Below, in pieces: positions 1-12,534 of a DNA stretch of 64,000 nucleotides. The notes under the pieces are model-generated. The model saw nothing but the letters and a program-made list of their open reading frames with translations. It was not told the origin of the DNA and did no database searches. Position 1 is the first letter of the stretch; each line of letters starts with the position of its first letter. The stretch comes from Xylogone sp. PMI_703 (Eukaryota > Ascomycota > Leotiomycetes), in the NCBI GenBank assembly GCA_021399445.1, contig JAJTUQ010000006.1, positions 2,356,001 through 2,420,000 of the forward strand, in the 5' to 3' direction. The position numbers were made by a program, and so were the translations under genes.

Positions 1-2039
1 CCGGAGGAACAAGCCGAGGTTGATGCTGAAGATGATGAACTTATTCGACAAGCATCAGGGAAAAACGAAGATGCTCCTGATTATGTAGAGGACCCGGATG
101 ATGTGAACATTGCCAATAAATTGAACAGGACAGACACTACGAAGTCAAAATCCTCCCTAGCACTTGCCAAGAGGAAGCCTGAGGAAGACAAACGTTACAG
201 CCTATGGACATTAATCAAACTAATCGCATCCTTCAATAAGACGGAGGTCCATTATATGATTATTGGCCTCGTTTTCTCTATTATTTGTGGTGCAGGAAAC
301 CCAACCCAAGCTGTCTTTTTCGCCAAGGAGATTCTCACTTTGTCTTTGCCTGTTCAAATATATGCACACAAAATCCGGCACGACGCAGATTTCTGGTCCC
401 TGATGTACTTAATGCTCGCTTTTGTTGAGTTGTTAGCTTTCTGCGCTCAAGGTATCGCATTCGCATTCTGTTCCGAACGGTTGATCCGCCGTGTCAGGGA
501 CCGAGCTTTCAGGACTCTTCTCCGTCAAGATATCGAGTTCTTCGACAGGGAAGAGAACACCTCCGGCGCCCTTACATCGTTTCTGAGTACAGAAACCACG
601 CATGTTGCTGGTCTATCTGGCGTCACTCTTGGCACTATTCTAAACGTCCTAACGACACTCATAGTGGCTATTGTTCTCTCAATCTCCCTTGCCTGGAAAT
701 TAGCTCTTGTCTGCATCTCCACAATCCCAGTTCTGCTAGCATGCGGATTCCTACGTTTTTGGTTACTGGCAAGATTCCAGCAGCGCGCAAAGAAAGCCTA
801 CGAAAAGAGTGCAAGCTTTGCTTGTGAAGCCACAAGCGCCATTCGGACTGTGGCATCCTTGACCAGGGAGCATGATGTCTTGAAACAATACCACGATGCT
901 CTCGCAACCCAAGAAAGGAAAAGTTTAATTTCAGTCCTAAAATCGAGTTCGCTTTATGCGGCAAGTCAGAGTTTGATCTTCCTTTGCGTCGCACTCGGAT
1001 TCTGGTATGGTAGTGGAAGGCTGCTCGATGGAGAGTACACACTCTTCCAGTTCTTCGTCTGTTTCTCCTCTATTATTTTCGGCGCACAGTCTGCTGGAAC
1101 GATTTTCTCTTTTGCTCGTGAGTACCCTCCTAAATATCCTTGTGGTATTTACTTGGCGGACGAATTGCTAACGCTTTTGTAGCCGATATGGGTAAGGCCA
1201 AAGAAGCAGCTAATGAGCTCAAGAACTTATTTGATCGCAAACCGAAAATTGACACCTGGTCCAGTGATGGTACCCCTGTCACTTCAATGGAAGGTACTGT
1301 CGAGTTCCGTGACGTCCATTTCCGCTATCCCACACGTCCTGAACAACCCGTCCTCCGTGGTTTGAACCTTCATGTTAAACCTGGGCAGTACATTGCTCTA
1401 GTTGGTGCCTCTGGTTGTGGTAAATCTACTACCATTGCTCTTCTGGAAAGGTTCTATGATCCTCTATCGGGAGGAATCTTTGTAGACGGAAAGGAGATCA
1501 GTTCCCTCAATGTCAACGATTACAGATCTTTCATTGCGCTTGTCAGTCAAGAACCAACCCTCTACCAAGGATCTATTCGAGAAAATATCCTTCTGGGTGC
1601 CGACCGTGAGGATGTTTCCGACCAAGATATCGAATTCGCCTGTCGTGAAGCAAACATCTACGATTTCATCATGTCTCTTCCTGAAGGTTTCAACACAGTT
1701 GTTGGCTCGAAGGGTTCTCTTCTCTCTGGTGGTCAGAAACAGCGTATTGCAATTGCTCGTGCCCTGCTCCGAGACCCTAAGATCTTGTTATTGGATGAGG
1801 CAACATCAGCATTGGATAGTGAGAGTGAGCACGTTGTACAAGCAGCATTGGATAAAGCCGCCAAAGGACGAACCACCATTGCCGTCGCACACAGATTGAG
1901 TACGATTCAAAAGGCAGATATCATTTACGTCTTTGACCAAGGTGTTGTAGTCGAGAGTGGAGACCACGAGGTATTGATGCGGAAAGGTGGAAGATACTCC
2001 GAACTTGTAAACTTACAAAGTTTGGGGAAGACGCATTAA
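1..2039 (+). CDS. ABCB-type (multidrug/Ste6-like) ABC transporter, 3' half
   Basis: Partial gene, open from the left edge; exons <1..1117 and 1183..2039 (65-nt intron with GTGAGT donor, TGCTAAC branch and TAG acceptor). About 657 residues are visible. They begin with an acidic linker, then the second transmembrane domain (hydrophobic helices from about nt 240 to 1110), then the second nucleotide-binding domain. That domain has Walker A GASGCGKST at about nt 1404-1430, signature LSGGQKQR at about 1722-1745, Walker B LLLDEATSALD at about 1783-1815, and the H-loop AHRLS. The spliced join reads FAPDMGKAKEAA, which is typical of fungal full-length ABCB exporters. The family pumps lipophilic compounds or, for Ste6, farnesylated pheromone out of the cell using ATP. 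The substrate cannot be told from sequence. The first half of the protein lies outside the window. Confidence 0.93.
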
Positions 2040-2785
2040 GCATGATTGATGCCATTTTTGGTGGTTTGTTTGTTTAATTTTCATGTCATTTTAGATGCAT
2101 TGCAAGGCGTACTATTTTGCCTCTTTCTGGGTTTGTACTATATGAAGTACATAGAGAGCATGAGAAGCCAGATCTCTACTCTGATTCTTTGAAGATACCA
2201 AAAGTTATACAGCATAGAAAGCATAAATTAATTAATCTCATCTGCTCTATTTGTCTTACAAACATGGCTACTTGAATCATTCTTAATATTTCTGAGACCT
2301 GAAGAGACAACTTTCTGAATATTAGATGCTTTTGTGGGTTGAAATGCCTACCGGACTTAAGATCAGGGGCAGCCGACGTTTTGTACCTCACCTTGACATC
2401 ATTCGTGTACTACTAGAGCCGGAAAATTTCCGCCTATCTGGCTGCATCTGCCACCGGGTATCACATCAACATGCGGGGCGATATCCTTTGTACCCTGCTA
2501 GTTAATTTTGCAGTACGGTACATCGCATGAACCCCTCATTGGAATACCCGGATACATCTTCGGGGTCCTGGTCTTTGCACTTGCATTGACTTCTACGCCT
2601 TACTTTTGACAAAAATAAAGAGGTGACTACAAGTGAGGCAAGGCTTCTCCTGTGTATATATTTTGTCGCGGTATATATATGTGACAAACACTCTCCTTCG
2701 TTCCCATTCCTTCATTTACAAATCTCAAAAATATCTGGTTCTGAATTTTTCTCTTTTCTCGCGGATTGCTCTTTACTCAGAAACT
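2040..2785. other. Intergenic, promoter of the decarboxylase gene
   Basis: No gene seen. It holds the 3' flank of the ABC transporter and the 5' region of the next gene, including a TATA-like tract (listed separately) and a pyrimidine-rich leader just before the start codon. Confidence 0.7.
2651..2681 (+). promoter_or_regulatory. TATA-like tract upstream of the decarboxylase
   Basis: Two TA-alternating blocks (2654-2662 and 2672-2680) lie 105-130 nt before the ATG at 2786 and are followed by a CT-rich leader. This is the usual arrangement of a regulated fungal promoter. It is a positional inference only. Confidence 0.4.
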
Positions 2786-4384
2786 ATGGATTCTAAGCAG
2801 TTCAAGGAGGCTGCTACGTCTGCTATAGATGAGAGTAGGTTAAACTGTGGCTGCAATCTCAATTGTCAATGCTGATTGTAATAGTCGTCAATTACTACGA
2901 TACTATAGAGCAGCGCCGGGTGGTGTCTAATGTCGAGCCCGGGTATCTGAAGAAGCTCCTTCCTGATGGACCACCAGAGGAAGGGGAGGCCTGGGCTGAT
3001 ATCCAGAAGGATATTGAGACTAAGATAATACCAGGTCTCACACACTGGTGGGTCTAGCAGCCCTGCGCAACGCACAATTCAGTCTGACAGCTATAGGCAA
3101 TCGCCCAACTTTATGGCATTCTTTCCTGCTTCATCCTCCTTCCCCGGTATGCTCGGTGAGCTGTACTCGGCAGCGTTTACTGCCCCGGCATTCAACTGGA
3201 TCTGCTCACCGGCAGTGACAGAATTGGAGACTGTCGTTATGGATTGGCTTGTGAAACTCTTCAACTTGCCCGACTGCTACCTATCCACTACTCACGGTGG
3301 TGGAGTGATCCAGGGATCTGCATCCGAAGCCATTGTGACTGTTATGGTCGCAGCAAGGGATAAATATCTTCGAGAGACGACGGCGCATCTGTCTGGGAGG
3401 GAACAAGAAGATGCGATTGCACGGAAGAGAAGCACAATGGTCGCATTAGGAAGCACTTCAACGCATAGTTCAACTCAGAAAGCAGCGCAAATTGCTGGAG
3501 TAAGATACCGTTCTATTCCTGTATCAAGGGAGAATAATTTCGCCCTCACAGCGCCTGATCTTGAAAAGGCCATTCTGGAATGCAAAGCTGAAGGTCTTGA
3601 GCCAATGTTCCTTACCGCGACTATTGGTACAACAAGTACCTGTGCAGTTGATGACTTTGGAGCTATTGCCAGCGTATTAGCCAAGCATGCACCTCCTGAC
3701 CACCCCGGTGAGGTATGGGTGCATGTCGATGCAGCATATGCTGGAGCAGCGTTGGTTTGCCCTGAATATCAACATTTGACATCGTCGACTGAACATTTCC
3801 ACTCTTTCAACGTGAACATGCATAAATGGCTCCTCACCAACTTCGATGCCTCCTGTCTCTTTGTTAAGAAGAGGAAAGATCTTATCGACGCGCTATCCAT
3901 CATGCCGGCATATCTGCGTAATGAGTTTTCCGAGAGCGGCCTCGTTACCGATTATCGTGACTGGCAAATTCCTCTGGGAAGGCGATTCCGAAGTCTGAAG
4001 ATCTGGTTCGTCCTAAGAACATATGGTGTTAAGGGGCTTCAGGCGCATATCCGAAAACATATAAAGTTCGGAGAGCTCTTCTTTGAATTGCTACAGACGA
4101 GGAAAGATCTCTTTGAGATTATTACAGGCCCCACCTTCGCGCTCACTGTGTTCAACGTCATTCCAAATAAGCCGGGAAAGGAAGAGCAAGATCGAGTCAC
4201 TAAGGAAGTTTACGAGCTCGTGAATAAGAGGGGCGAGATCTATATTACCTCGACTGTTGTTGACGGCATATATGCTATCCGGGTTGTTAGTTCAAATCCT
4301 CTGGCCAACGAGAAGAATGTTCGTAAAGCGTTTGAGATTATAGTGAAGACGGCGGAAGAGGTCAAGGGTGCTACATCTGCATGA
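2786..4384 (+). CDS. PLP-dependent aromatic-L-amino-acid decarboxylase (DDC/TDC family)
   Basis: Exons 2786..2834, 2885..3047 and 3097..4384 (introns of 50 and 49 nt, both with good branch sites) give 499 residues, the usual length for group II decarboxylases. The N-terminal signature IVNYYDTIEQRRV and the PGYLKKLLP block only appear after splicing. The PLP-binding lysine is Lys314 in NMHKW, and the cofactor-contacting HVDAAYAGAA block precedes it. These enzymes remove CO2 from tyrosine, DOPA, tryptophan or phenylalanine to give the amine in the cytosol. Which substrate is used here cannot be read directly. It lies tail to tail with an aldehyde dehydrogenase that could act later on the same carbon skeleton, but no amine oxidase is present to link them. 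The gene looks intact. Confidence 0.93.
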
Positions 4385-5404
4385 ATATAGCGAAAAGGCG
4401 TTTAGAGTTCTTGGTATATGGTTCCATGTTTATTTCCCCTGTTTTAGTTTTCATTCAATTTGCTAGAGGGTTCTTCGTAGAATTTCCTCATGATAGATAG
4501 AGTATGTTTAGATTAGATTATGATTGAATGGTATGAAAATTCTACTCTCAATTCAAGTACATTTCTTTTACTTGACCAACAATGTATCCTTCAATCACCG
4601 AATCATCTATTCGCTCTCTGGAGAATTATTAGAAAGTCTCGACGCTCTTTTCTGTTCAAATAACCTTCCTCTCACAGCCCCGAAATACCCCTTAAGAGCC
4701 TCTGCATTCAAAGCACAGAATGAGTAGAGCTAAAAAAAGGGGGGGCCCCCGGGGGGGGGGGGTGGATTTTACTAGATGTCACCAATATCCAACGTAATTT
4801 CCCCTCAAATTTCCACAATGCACAACATTTGCAAATCCAAAAAAGCAAAAGAGGTAAGAATAGTTTTTCAATTTAAAAAAAAGAGGATTACTCAAAAATA
4901 AAACATACAACAGAGGGGATTCGCTGGTCGTCACCGACCCAACTACTAGACCTCCGATTTGAGGCTTATGTATGGCAGAGCGGACGGGATGCCCAGTTTT
5001 CCTCAATCTATGGTCGTATGTGATAGTATTCTATGTAAAAGTTTGTTATATAGGAGTTTATGTATGTGTGACGCTGCTTATTGGGTGTCAGTTACGGCCT
5101 TTAATGAGGATGGTGGGTACTCGAATACTTTTCCATTACTGAGAAGGTAGAAATGTTTGGTATGGTTATGCTCATCGAAACCTAACCATCAAGACTAAAA
5201 CGTGGATTCCGGCTTCTATGTTCTATGGTTTTTGGTCACTTGTGATTCAATGGATTTTGAACGGCGACAGTTGTGATGAGCACGATGGTATAGACATGAC
5301 TATTTATTACTAGCTATCCAACATAATCCTGCGGTTTGGCACAACAGATAGAGTACAATATAAATTCTTCATAACTTCAGAACGGGGTGGATAAATAACC
5401 AAGC
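4385..5404. other. Intergenic between convergent genes
   Basis: No gene seen. It contains the shared 3' flanks of the decarboxylase and the aldehyde dehydrogenase and a strange A/G/C homopolymer block (listed separately). Confidence 0.7.
4732..4762. repeat. Compound homopolymer block A7-G7-C5-G12
   Basis: Seven A, seven G, five C and twelve G follow one another without interruption, then T. It sits between two convergent 3' ends in otherwise AT-leaning sequence. The G and C runs could fold on each other. It may be a true low-complexity tract or an assembly or sequencing artefact. Confidence 0.9.
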
Positions 5405-6992
5405 TCATCGTTTAAATGTCACAGTCTTGGATCTAACCCACTCTTCCAACCCAGTAGACCCGAATCGTCCATATCCAGAAGCCTTCATTCCACCATGTGG
5501 TAAAGCCGACTCGTCGTGGATTGTCATACCATTAATGTGAACAGCACCAGTCTCAATGGCGTCGGCGATCCTGAGGCCCCTCGCCAGGTCATTGGTAAAC
5601 ACACTGGCAGAAAGTCCGTATTCGGTGTCGTTTGCGATATCAATGGCTTCCTGTTCGGACTTGACAATGATCATGGACACTGTAGGGCCGAAAGATTCGG
5701 TGTAGTAAAGATCCATCTCCTTTGTTGTGCCCTTGACGATCACAGGGCGCATCTTGGTTGGCCTATTTTCAGTAGCTTCAACAGATCCAGCAATGATGCT
5801 AGCACCCTTGCTCACTGCATCCTTCAGCAGCCGCTTGTTCTTCTCCACACCAGCCGCGTTGATCAGAACTGGTGGTTCTCCATCGTCGGGGGCGAACTGG
5901 CTTAAAGCTTTCTTGAATTCCGCCTCAAATGCATCGGCAACAGCCTCATGTACTAATACCCGTTCTGTACTCATGCAAACTTGTCCAGAGTGAAAGAAGG
6001 CCCCCGTAACGCAATGCATTGCGGCGGCAGCTAAGTCGGCATCTTCGAGGACAATCGCCGGTGCCTTTCCACCAAGTTCCAACAATACTGGTTTCAAGTT
6101 TCTGCCTGCCTGCTCGGCAATGATTTTTCCGACCATCGTACTTCCTGTGAAGTTGATCTTCTTCACTCGAGGGTCTTCGATTAAGCGCTTGGTGACTGCA
6201 GCTGCAGAGGATGGTTGATGAGCAAGAAGGTTGAGCACACCGGCCGGAAGTCCAGCTTCATGCAAGACAGATGCAATGTCATAGGAGCATTGAGGAGACA
6301 ATTCTGTTGCCTTCAATATGGCAGTGTTACCAGCGGCGATGGCGTAAATTACTGATCGAATACCAAGGATATATGGTGCGTTCCTGCATTCCTGCATTAA
6401 TTGATTGTCCACAATCAAATCTACTTGTTTGGTAGCCCGCAATTGTAACTTGATAGTGCAGTATTCTTTGTTTTGGAGAAGGAGGGCTTAGAAGTGTGAA
6501 AGCAAAGGGTACTGACCAGGGAGCAATTGCAAGAATAACGCCGTAGGGCTCCATCAACACCATCGCACCAGTCCCTTCTTCTGCAGTAGCTGGCACGGAA
6601 CCTTTGAGTGAGGTGAGTCTACCAGCTACATCCTTTAAGAATTCCGCCGCCATCATCAAGTTAAACTCGCCCCAGCCCTTAGTTGCTGCAGTCTCATCGG
6701 ACATGTGCTTTATGAACTCCTCCTTCTTCTCTTCAAACAAGGTAGCAGCCTTCAGGAAAACATCACGGCGCTTTGCAAGTGGTGATTTTCGCCATGATGT
6801 GAAAGCGCGTTGCGCAGATTCAATGGCAGCATCGGTATTATCGAGGGAGGCAGAGGCGCATTTGTGTAAGAGCTCGCCTGTGGCGGGAGAGTAGACGCCG
6901 AAGGATTCAGTCGTAGTTACGGGCTTGTTATCGATAATCAGAGGGATTGTGTAGGTAGCAGAGCCATTAGTGGCACTCCCGTTAGCTGCCAT
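5405..6992 (-). CDS. Aldehyde dehydrogenase, salicylaldehyde/vanillin dehydrogenase-like
   Basis: Exons complement(6517..6992) and complement(5405..6383), joined across a 133-nt intron (GTCAGT donor, CAG acceptor) to restore the family block APWNAPYILG; 484 residues. It oxidises an aldehyde to the acid with NAD(P)+. Visible motifs are NFTGSTMVGK (cofactor fold), the general base Glu261 in LELGGKAP, and the catalytic Cys295 in GQVCMSTERV, all intact. The overall pattern matches the salicylaldehyde/vanillin group of aromatic ALDHs found in fungi that handle plant phenolics. The exact substrate is inferred from family resemblance. It starts with a low-complexity N-terminus (AANGSATNGSAT). A TATA-like element lies near 7195-7203, about 200 nt upstream. 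Confidence 0.93.
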
Positions 6993-9648
6993 TGTGGAGC
7001 TCTAGTATAGATTTTTCACTATTCAAGTCTTTCTTACTCTCCTATCTCGGATGTTCGGGCTTGAGACTGAGGTTCGTGGAATGGGGAAAGGCTTGAAGCA
7101 ATTCAAGACTGGAAAACGAGCAAGAGTTAGGAGAAGAAGAAGGTAGGAGAGAGAAGAGGGATAGTCTACCTAACTCCACTCAAGAAGGTCCTGGTATATA
7201 TGTATTCCCACGGCACCCACCACGGTGCTTGGCACCGGCGCCGTTGTGATATAAGACAAGGTCAGCATTATGCTACGCCGTCGCAGCTAGGATATACGCA
7301 AACGTCCCAATCCAGGCATTGAGGGTTAATTAGTATGGAGTCCAATTGTTGTATCCCAATGACGGAAAGGGGTGTGAGCATGGCCACTCCCCCCCGTATG
7401 TGGAGGGCATGGAGACATGGGATTGAGGGGCATTGAGGGGTCCCCATAGTGGCCGCGCGAGGGGCGCTGATAAATTGCAGAACTCCCTGAAGCACAGCGG
7501 GTGTTGCGGGTGTAAGGGCGGGATTTGGGTTACAGGACAGCTGCGAGAGCTGGTACCGGTACCTGGACCTCTAAGCAATGTCCAGTAATTTGCCGTCCAG
7601 GCCGCGGGTTCCCGCATCTTTGCGAGTGTGGCGGGACCCCGCACCCTACAGATCCCCGGCAGTCGAGGTCGGAAAGATCAGATTACGGTAACAGTAATTA
7701 CTATCGCCTTTACTACCGTGACCTCGTTGTGGGGAGCGGAGAATAATAACGGAAAGAATGTGCGAGAGCTACCAGAAAGCACCTTCAAACGATTGTTGCA
7801 TCGTGATACAGTGCTTCGAGTCAGAGATCTTACAATCTTGTGCATATGGCTTGTGAGGGCATGGGTCAGACCTCATCGGCCACATCCTTCAGTCACCACA
7901 ATATGCATGTCTTCTCCTAAACAATATTGTATTATTGTCTTTGGTGGTCCAATTGCTTACACGAATATCTCACTCTCCGCAACATCTTCAACTGGGATTC
8001 CCCATCAAACTGCCATCATGGGGAGGATAAAGTCATAGCCGAAGAATATCGGAATTTATCCCGCTCATATACCTAGGGAAATCTGATACAAACAGTTTTT
8101 CCCTTTTAAAATGTCCAACAGAATTTCTTTCTACTAGTAGAGCTCAAACGAGCATTACCGGACATATCTAGAGAAGAATAACTCCGGAATACCGTGATAC
8201 CGTAAGGAAACGAGAGCTCATGAGACATATCTAAACAGGAAGTTATTTGGGGGACCATTCTCTGGTGCCACGTGCAGTGAGTTTCTCATTATCTCAATAA
8301 GGAAATTCCCCAGTACGGATGTATCCGTGAATGCAAGTATTCCTGGGAATATCACTTCATACCGTGGTATAATTATTAAACGCTCAATAAGCGTAAATAA
8401 GCCCTTGTATATTGACCCCAGTTATTGCAGTTACGACACACCGATAAGATAGATTCCGGAGCAATATCGGATTTCTTCCAGTAAGTAAGCCAATACCACA
8501 GTACGGTCCTTATCTTATGCCCTATGTCCTATATCCGTGGTTCCTGAAAATTCTCGTATGGCCGCGCCTTGGAAGAATAGAATTTCAAGGATGTGTCTTG
8601 AAGCAAGGGGACAGTCCTCATGGCAGTGTCACTTTTTGATAATGTAACTTCGGAGTTAGGAGTCAACATCCGCGGGGGTGAAATGCGACTAGGAGATTTC
8701 CTTAGCCACAACTAAAAACGACTTCTCTAAAGTCGCAGGTACTAGGTTCCTAATGTATTTTGTCATATTGTCTAAGTATAAGTAATCAAAGATTTTGAAT
8801 CGCTTAAGTTTGATTGGTTCTTTAGCTACGTCTATTGGTTGGTGATGTGGTTTTGGCAAACAACTGGTACTTAGTATCGGAAGTAAGAGCTGTGTTACTC
8901 GGAACACTCATAACAGAAACATCGGTAGCCGTTTTCTTTTAGCTCTGAGAATATTACATCGTTGTTGTATATGTAGTTTTGAATTATCACTTCCTAGATA
9001 TTGTAGCCTCTGTAGCTGACCGCTCTATTACGTGGAAGCTAAAAGTACTGTGCACACAGAGTTATGCACGAGTTACGTTCATGTGATCGAGCCATGTGAC
9101 TAAGAGTTGAAGCGTGTCTCTTCAGCACAGAATATCACTAAATGTATGAGAAGTTAAGGAACTTGTTAGTTATTTATGATTATCGGGCATATTGGTCTAT
9201 TCCTTTTTCACTTGTCTGGTTTTATTCATGAGATATCTCAATTTCTTTGCTACCATACTGTACTATTTAAAGTGCAACGGTATGACGCTGTTCTCCCTGA
9301 TTAGCTATCTCTAGGCGGTCTAGATTAGCAGAACAGGGGCCTGGAGCCCACGACTCATCACGGTCATTCACGTATCACCGCGTGCCTAGCCAGAAACCCC
9401 TCGCAAGCTCTCAAAGGGCACTTGCAAGACATACATGTGATGAGCCAGGCAGACAATAGAAACATACACCGAACGGGATCAGATGAATGTGTCCTTCTGA
9501 ACAGTTTTGTGCGCTAGAGTCCTCATGTATTGCGCATGCATTACAACACATACAGTGCATTTCGAGTTGAAAGACGAGCGGAACCTTCCTGTGGGAGCGG
9601 GCTCCTGAATAACCATTCTTAAGCAGGATTCTCGTACTATCATTAATC
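6993..9648. other. Gene-free stretch, about 2.6 kb
   Basis: Only short random-looking ORFs on both strands; no recognisable domain, tRNA or transposon gene. The left part is the promoter of the aldehyde dehydrogenase, with a TATA-like stretch at 7195-7203. The middle (8190-8370) carries copies of a TACCGTGA-like element, and the right end is the leader of ATG9. It is unusually long compared with other gaps in the window. Confidence 0.6.
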
Positions 9649-12534
9649 ATGGTGGGCCCGAACATACTCTCGCGCATCCTGCCTTCGAATCCCGCCGGCA
9701 GATCGATCTACGACGAGCTACAAGCTCACGATGACGCATATCAGATGGACATAGAGGAGCGGGCCGCGATGGCTGTGGATGAAGAAAACCTCCGGTTCCA
9801 GGATGAAGAGCTGGGAAATGTAGATGCACTGAACCTCGAAGATAGCCGGCTTACAACGGAGAGCACAGCGTTCCTTCGGGACCAGCACACGTCAGACAGG
9901 ACACCTAAGAGTGGGAAGGGCAAAGGAGGAAAGGGGCGTTCGAGATCCTTTGCACGTTCCCCAAGGTTACTAGAAGAAGATCCCGGCGATGATGATATCC
10001 CGGCTTCGTTATTGATAGAAGAAGGTGCGGATGGCCTTCGTAGTCCAGAACAACAGAAGGGAAAGCAACGTCAATCTCATGTTAGACATGCGTCTATGCA
10101 AGAGCCATCTACAAGAGAAACTCGTGCTCACTGGGAATCTGCCCAAGCACAGCAACGGCTGCATCAAGATGAGGTTAGAAATACAGCTGCACCCCAGCCT
10201 GGACGCCAGAATCGAGGGATAATGACTGGGACTCCCCGTGATAAGGCTATGTGGCATTGGGCAACGGTCGTCAATCTCGATAACTTCCTAAACGATGTGT
10301 ACGACTATTATACAAAGAATGGAATGTGGTGTATTCTGCTTCAAGAAATTCTAAATTTATTGTAAGTAGAAACCGCCTGGGTTTCGTGCTGTTCTGATAA
10401 TTAACGAATCTTGCAGCATACTTATATTTGTAGCTGTTCTTACCGTATTCCTTACTCAGTGCGTCGATTACAACAAGATACCCCATAGTAAGAAGATGTC
10501 TCAAGTGTTGGTTCCAAAATGTACTACGAAGATATCCGGCATGCCAAATGTCGCTATTTGGCTCCTTTCTCTATACGTTATTTATCGGGTTTACGCGTTA
10601 GTGGCGGATATTCCGCGATTAATCATTATACGAAATTTTTATACTCATCTTTTGGAGGTGCCGGATAGTGATATGCAAACAATTTCGTGGCAGGATATCG
10701 TTGCAAGGATAATGGCCCTACGAGATGCAAATCCCATAACAGCTCAGAAGATGACACCGTCTGTCCGAAAGTTCATGGGAAACCAGTCCAAGGAGAGACT
10801 TGATGCACATGACATTGCCAACCGGTTGATGAGAAAGGAAAATTATCTTATTGCGATGATCAATAAGGAAATACTGGACCTTAGTGTGCCATTACCTTTC
10901 TTCCAGGGGCGTCAGCTATTTTCCAGAACAGTGAAATGGACCATTGAATACAGCATTCTGGATTTCTTGTTTAATAAAAATGGCCACGTACGGCAGCTGG
11001 TTCTGAAAGACTCCCACCGCCGCCAGCTAAGTCAAGAGTTACGAAATCGGTTTCTATTCGCGGGTTTCATGAATATCATCGGCGCTCCTTTCATTGTTGT
11101 CTACTTGATGATTGTATACTTTTTGAAATACTTCAATGTTAGTTGTCTTATACCATCTTGATCTATTCCTAGCTAACCTCCAGATAGGAATATCAAAAAA
11201 ACCCGTCTGCGCTCGGATCACGCCAGTATACCCCCCTTGCGGAATGGAAATTCCGTGAGTTCAACGAGCTTCACCATTTGTTTCATAAAAGAATCAACAT
11301 GTCTTATCCTTTCGCCTCACGGTATCTTGATCAATTCCCCAAAGTGAAGACAGTGCAACTTGCGAGGTTCATAGCATTTATAGCGGGAGCAGTCACATCG
11401 GTTCTCGCTATTACAACTTTATGGGACCCAGAACTGTTCTTAGGCTTTGAGATTACTCCGGAAAGAACAGTTCTGTTTTATGTGACCATATTTGGATCAA
11501 TATGGGCAGCAACAAACGGGATGATACCAGATGAAAATTTGGTATTTGAGCCCGAGTATGCTCTACGAAACGTTATTGAATACACTCATTACATGCCAAA
11601 TCACTGGCAAGATCGACTGCATAGCGATGAAGTCAAACGGGAATTTTCCGGACTGTATGAGCTGCGTATTATGGTTTTCCTTGAAGAGATCCTTAGTATA
11701 CTTGTTACTCCGTTGATTCTCTGGTTTAGCCTACCGAAGTGCAGTGACCAGATCATCGACTTCTTCCGTGAATTTACCATCCACGTTGACGGGGTGGGTT
11801 ATGTTTGCTCGTTTGCTGTATTTGACTTTAAGAAAGGCGTTGGGAGACCTGGGCGACAAAGTGGAGCGAATGCAGATATGAGGGATGACTATTACTCAAC
11901 GAAGCATGGCAAGATGGCCGCTTCGTACTATGGATTCTTGGATAACTATTTCCTGAACCCAAAGACTGGCGTTCCAGGACATATGCCACCCAGACCACAA
12001 CAGCAGTTTCACCCACCTCCCGCATTTCCAGGCCTTATGTCGTCTGCCTTGGGTGGTGATATGCAAGCTTCACGGATGGGCCGCAACGATAGACGGACTG
12101 GTAATAGAGCGCCTAACATGCCTCAAACGACGGCCCGTACTCCCAGATTTGCACCAACTGCTGGCCATGGATCAATGATCGGCTCAATTTTACTTGATCC
12201 ACATCACCAACCTACCACATCTAGTATCGGAGGCATGAGTATTGCACGCAATTCTCGATCCAGATATCAAAACATCATAGAAGAGCCGGTTGAAGACGAG
12301 GACCGTGGTAGAAGACTCGATCCAAGCAGTAGCGGCGAGACTCATGGAGTCTACGAAAGTGCGCTTGGTCTAGGTGAATCTCGATGGGAGACATCACCTG
12401 TGAGGGGGGCAGGTAGAGATATAGAAGATAACGAGGAGGATGGTGATGGTGATGGAGCTACTGGTCCTGGAGTTCTGGGTTTACTCTATCAGTTTCAGAA
12501 AGCACAAACAGACGGTAGGGGAATTGGGATTTGA
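9649..12534 (+). CDS. ATG9: Autophagy-related protein 9 (lipid scramblase)
   Basis: Exons 9649..10361, 10417..11137 and 11188..12534 (introns of 55 and 50 nt) give 926 residues. Atg9 is the multispanning membrane protein of the vesicles that seed the autophagosome, and it scrambles lipids during membrane growth. Seen here: a disordered acidic N-terminus (about residues 1-195); the family entry block MWHWATVVNLDNFL; then hydrophobic spans (ILIFVAVLTVFL, IAIWLLSLYVIY-like, FMNIIGAPFIVVYLMIVYFL). The conserved core after the second intron has ELHHLFHKRIN, PFASRYLDQFPK, FLEEILSILVTPLILWFSLP and FFREFTIHVDGVGYVCSFAVFDF. A long disordered cytosolic tail is rich in Pro, Gly, Asp and Glu. Splicing restores the YFLKYFNEYQKNP junction. 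It is intact. Confidence 0.97.

Noticed and set aside
7525..8038. Plus-strand ORFs of 73 and 136 codons
   Set aside because: No domain, biased towards Thr/Ile/Arg from GC-rich repeats of the region, no splice partners; likely chance.
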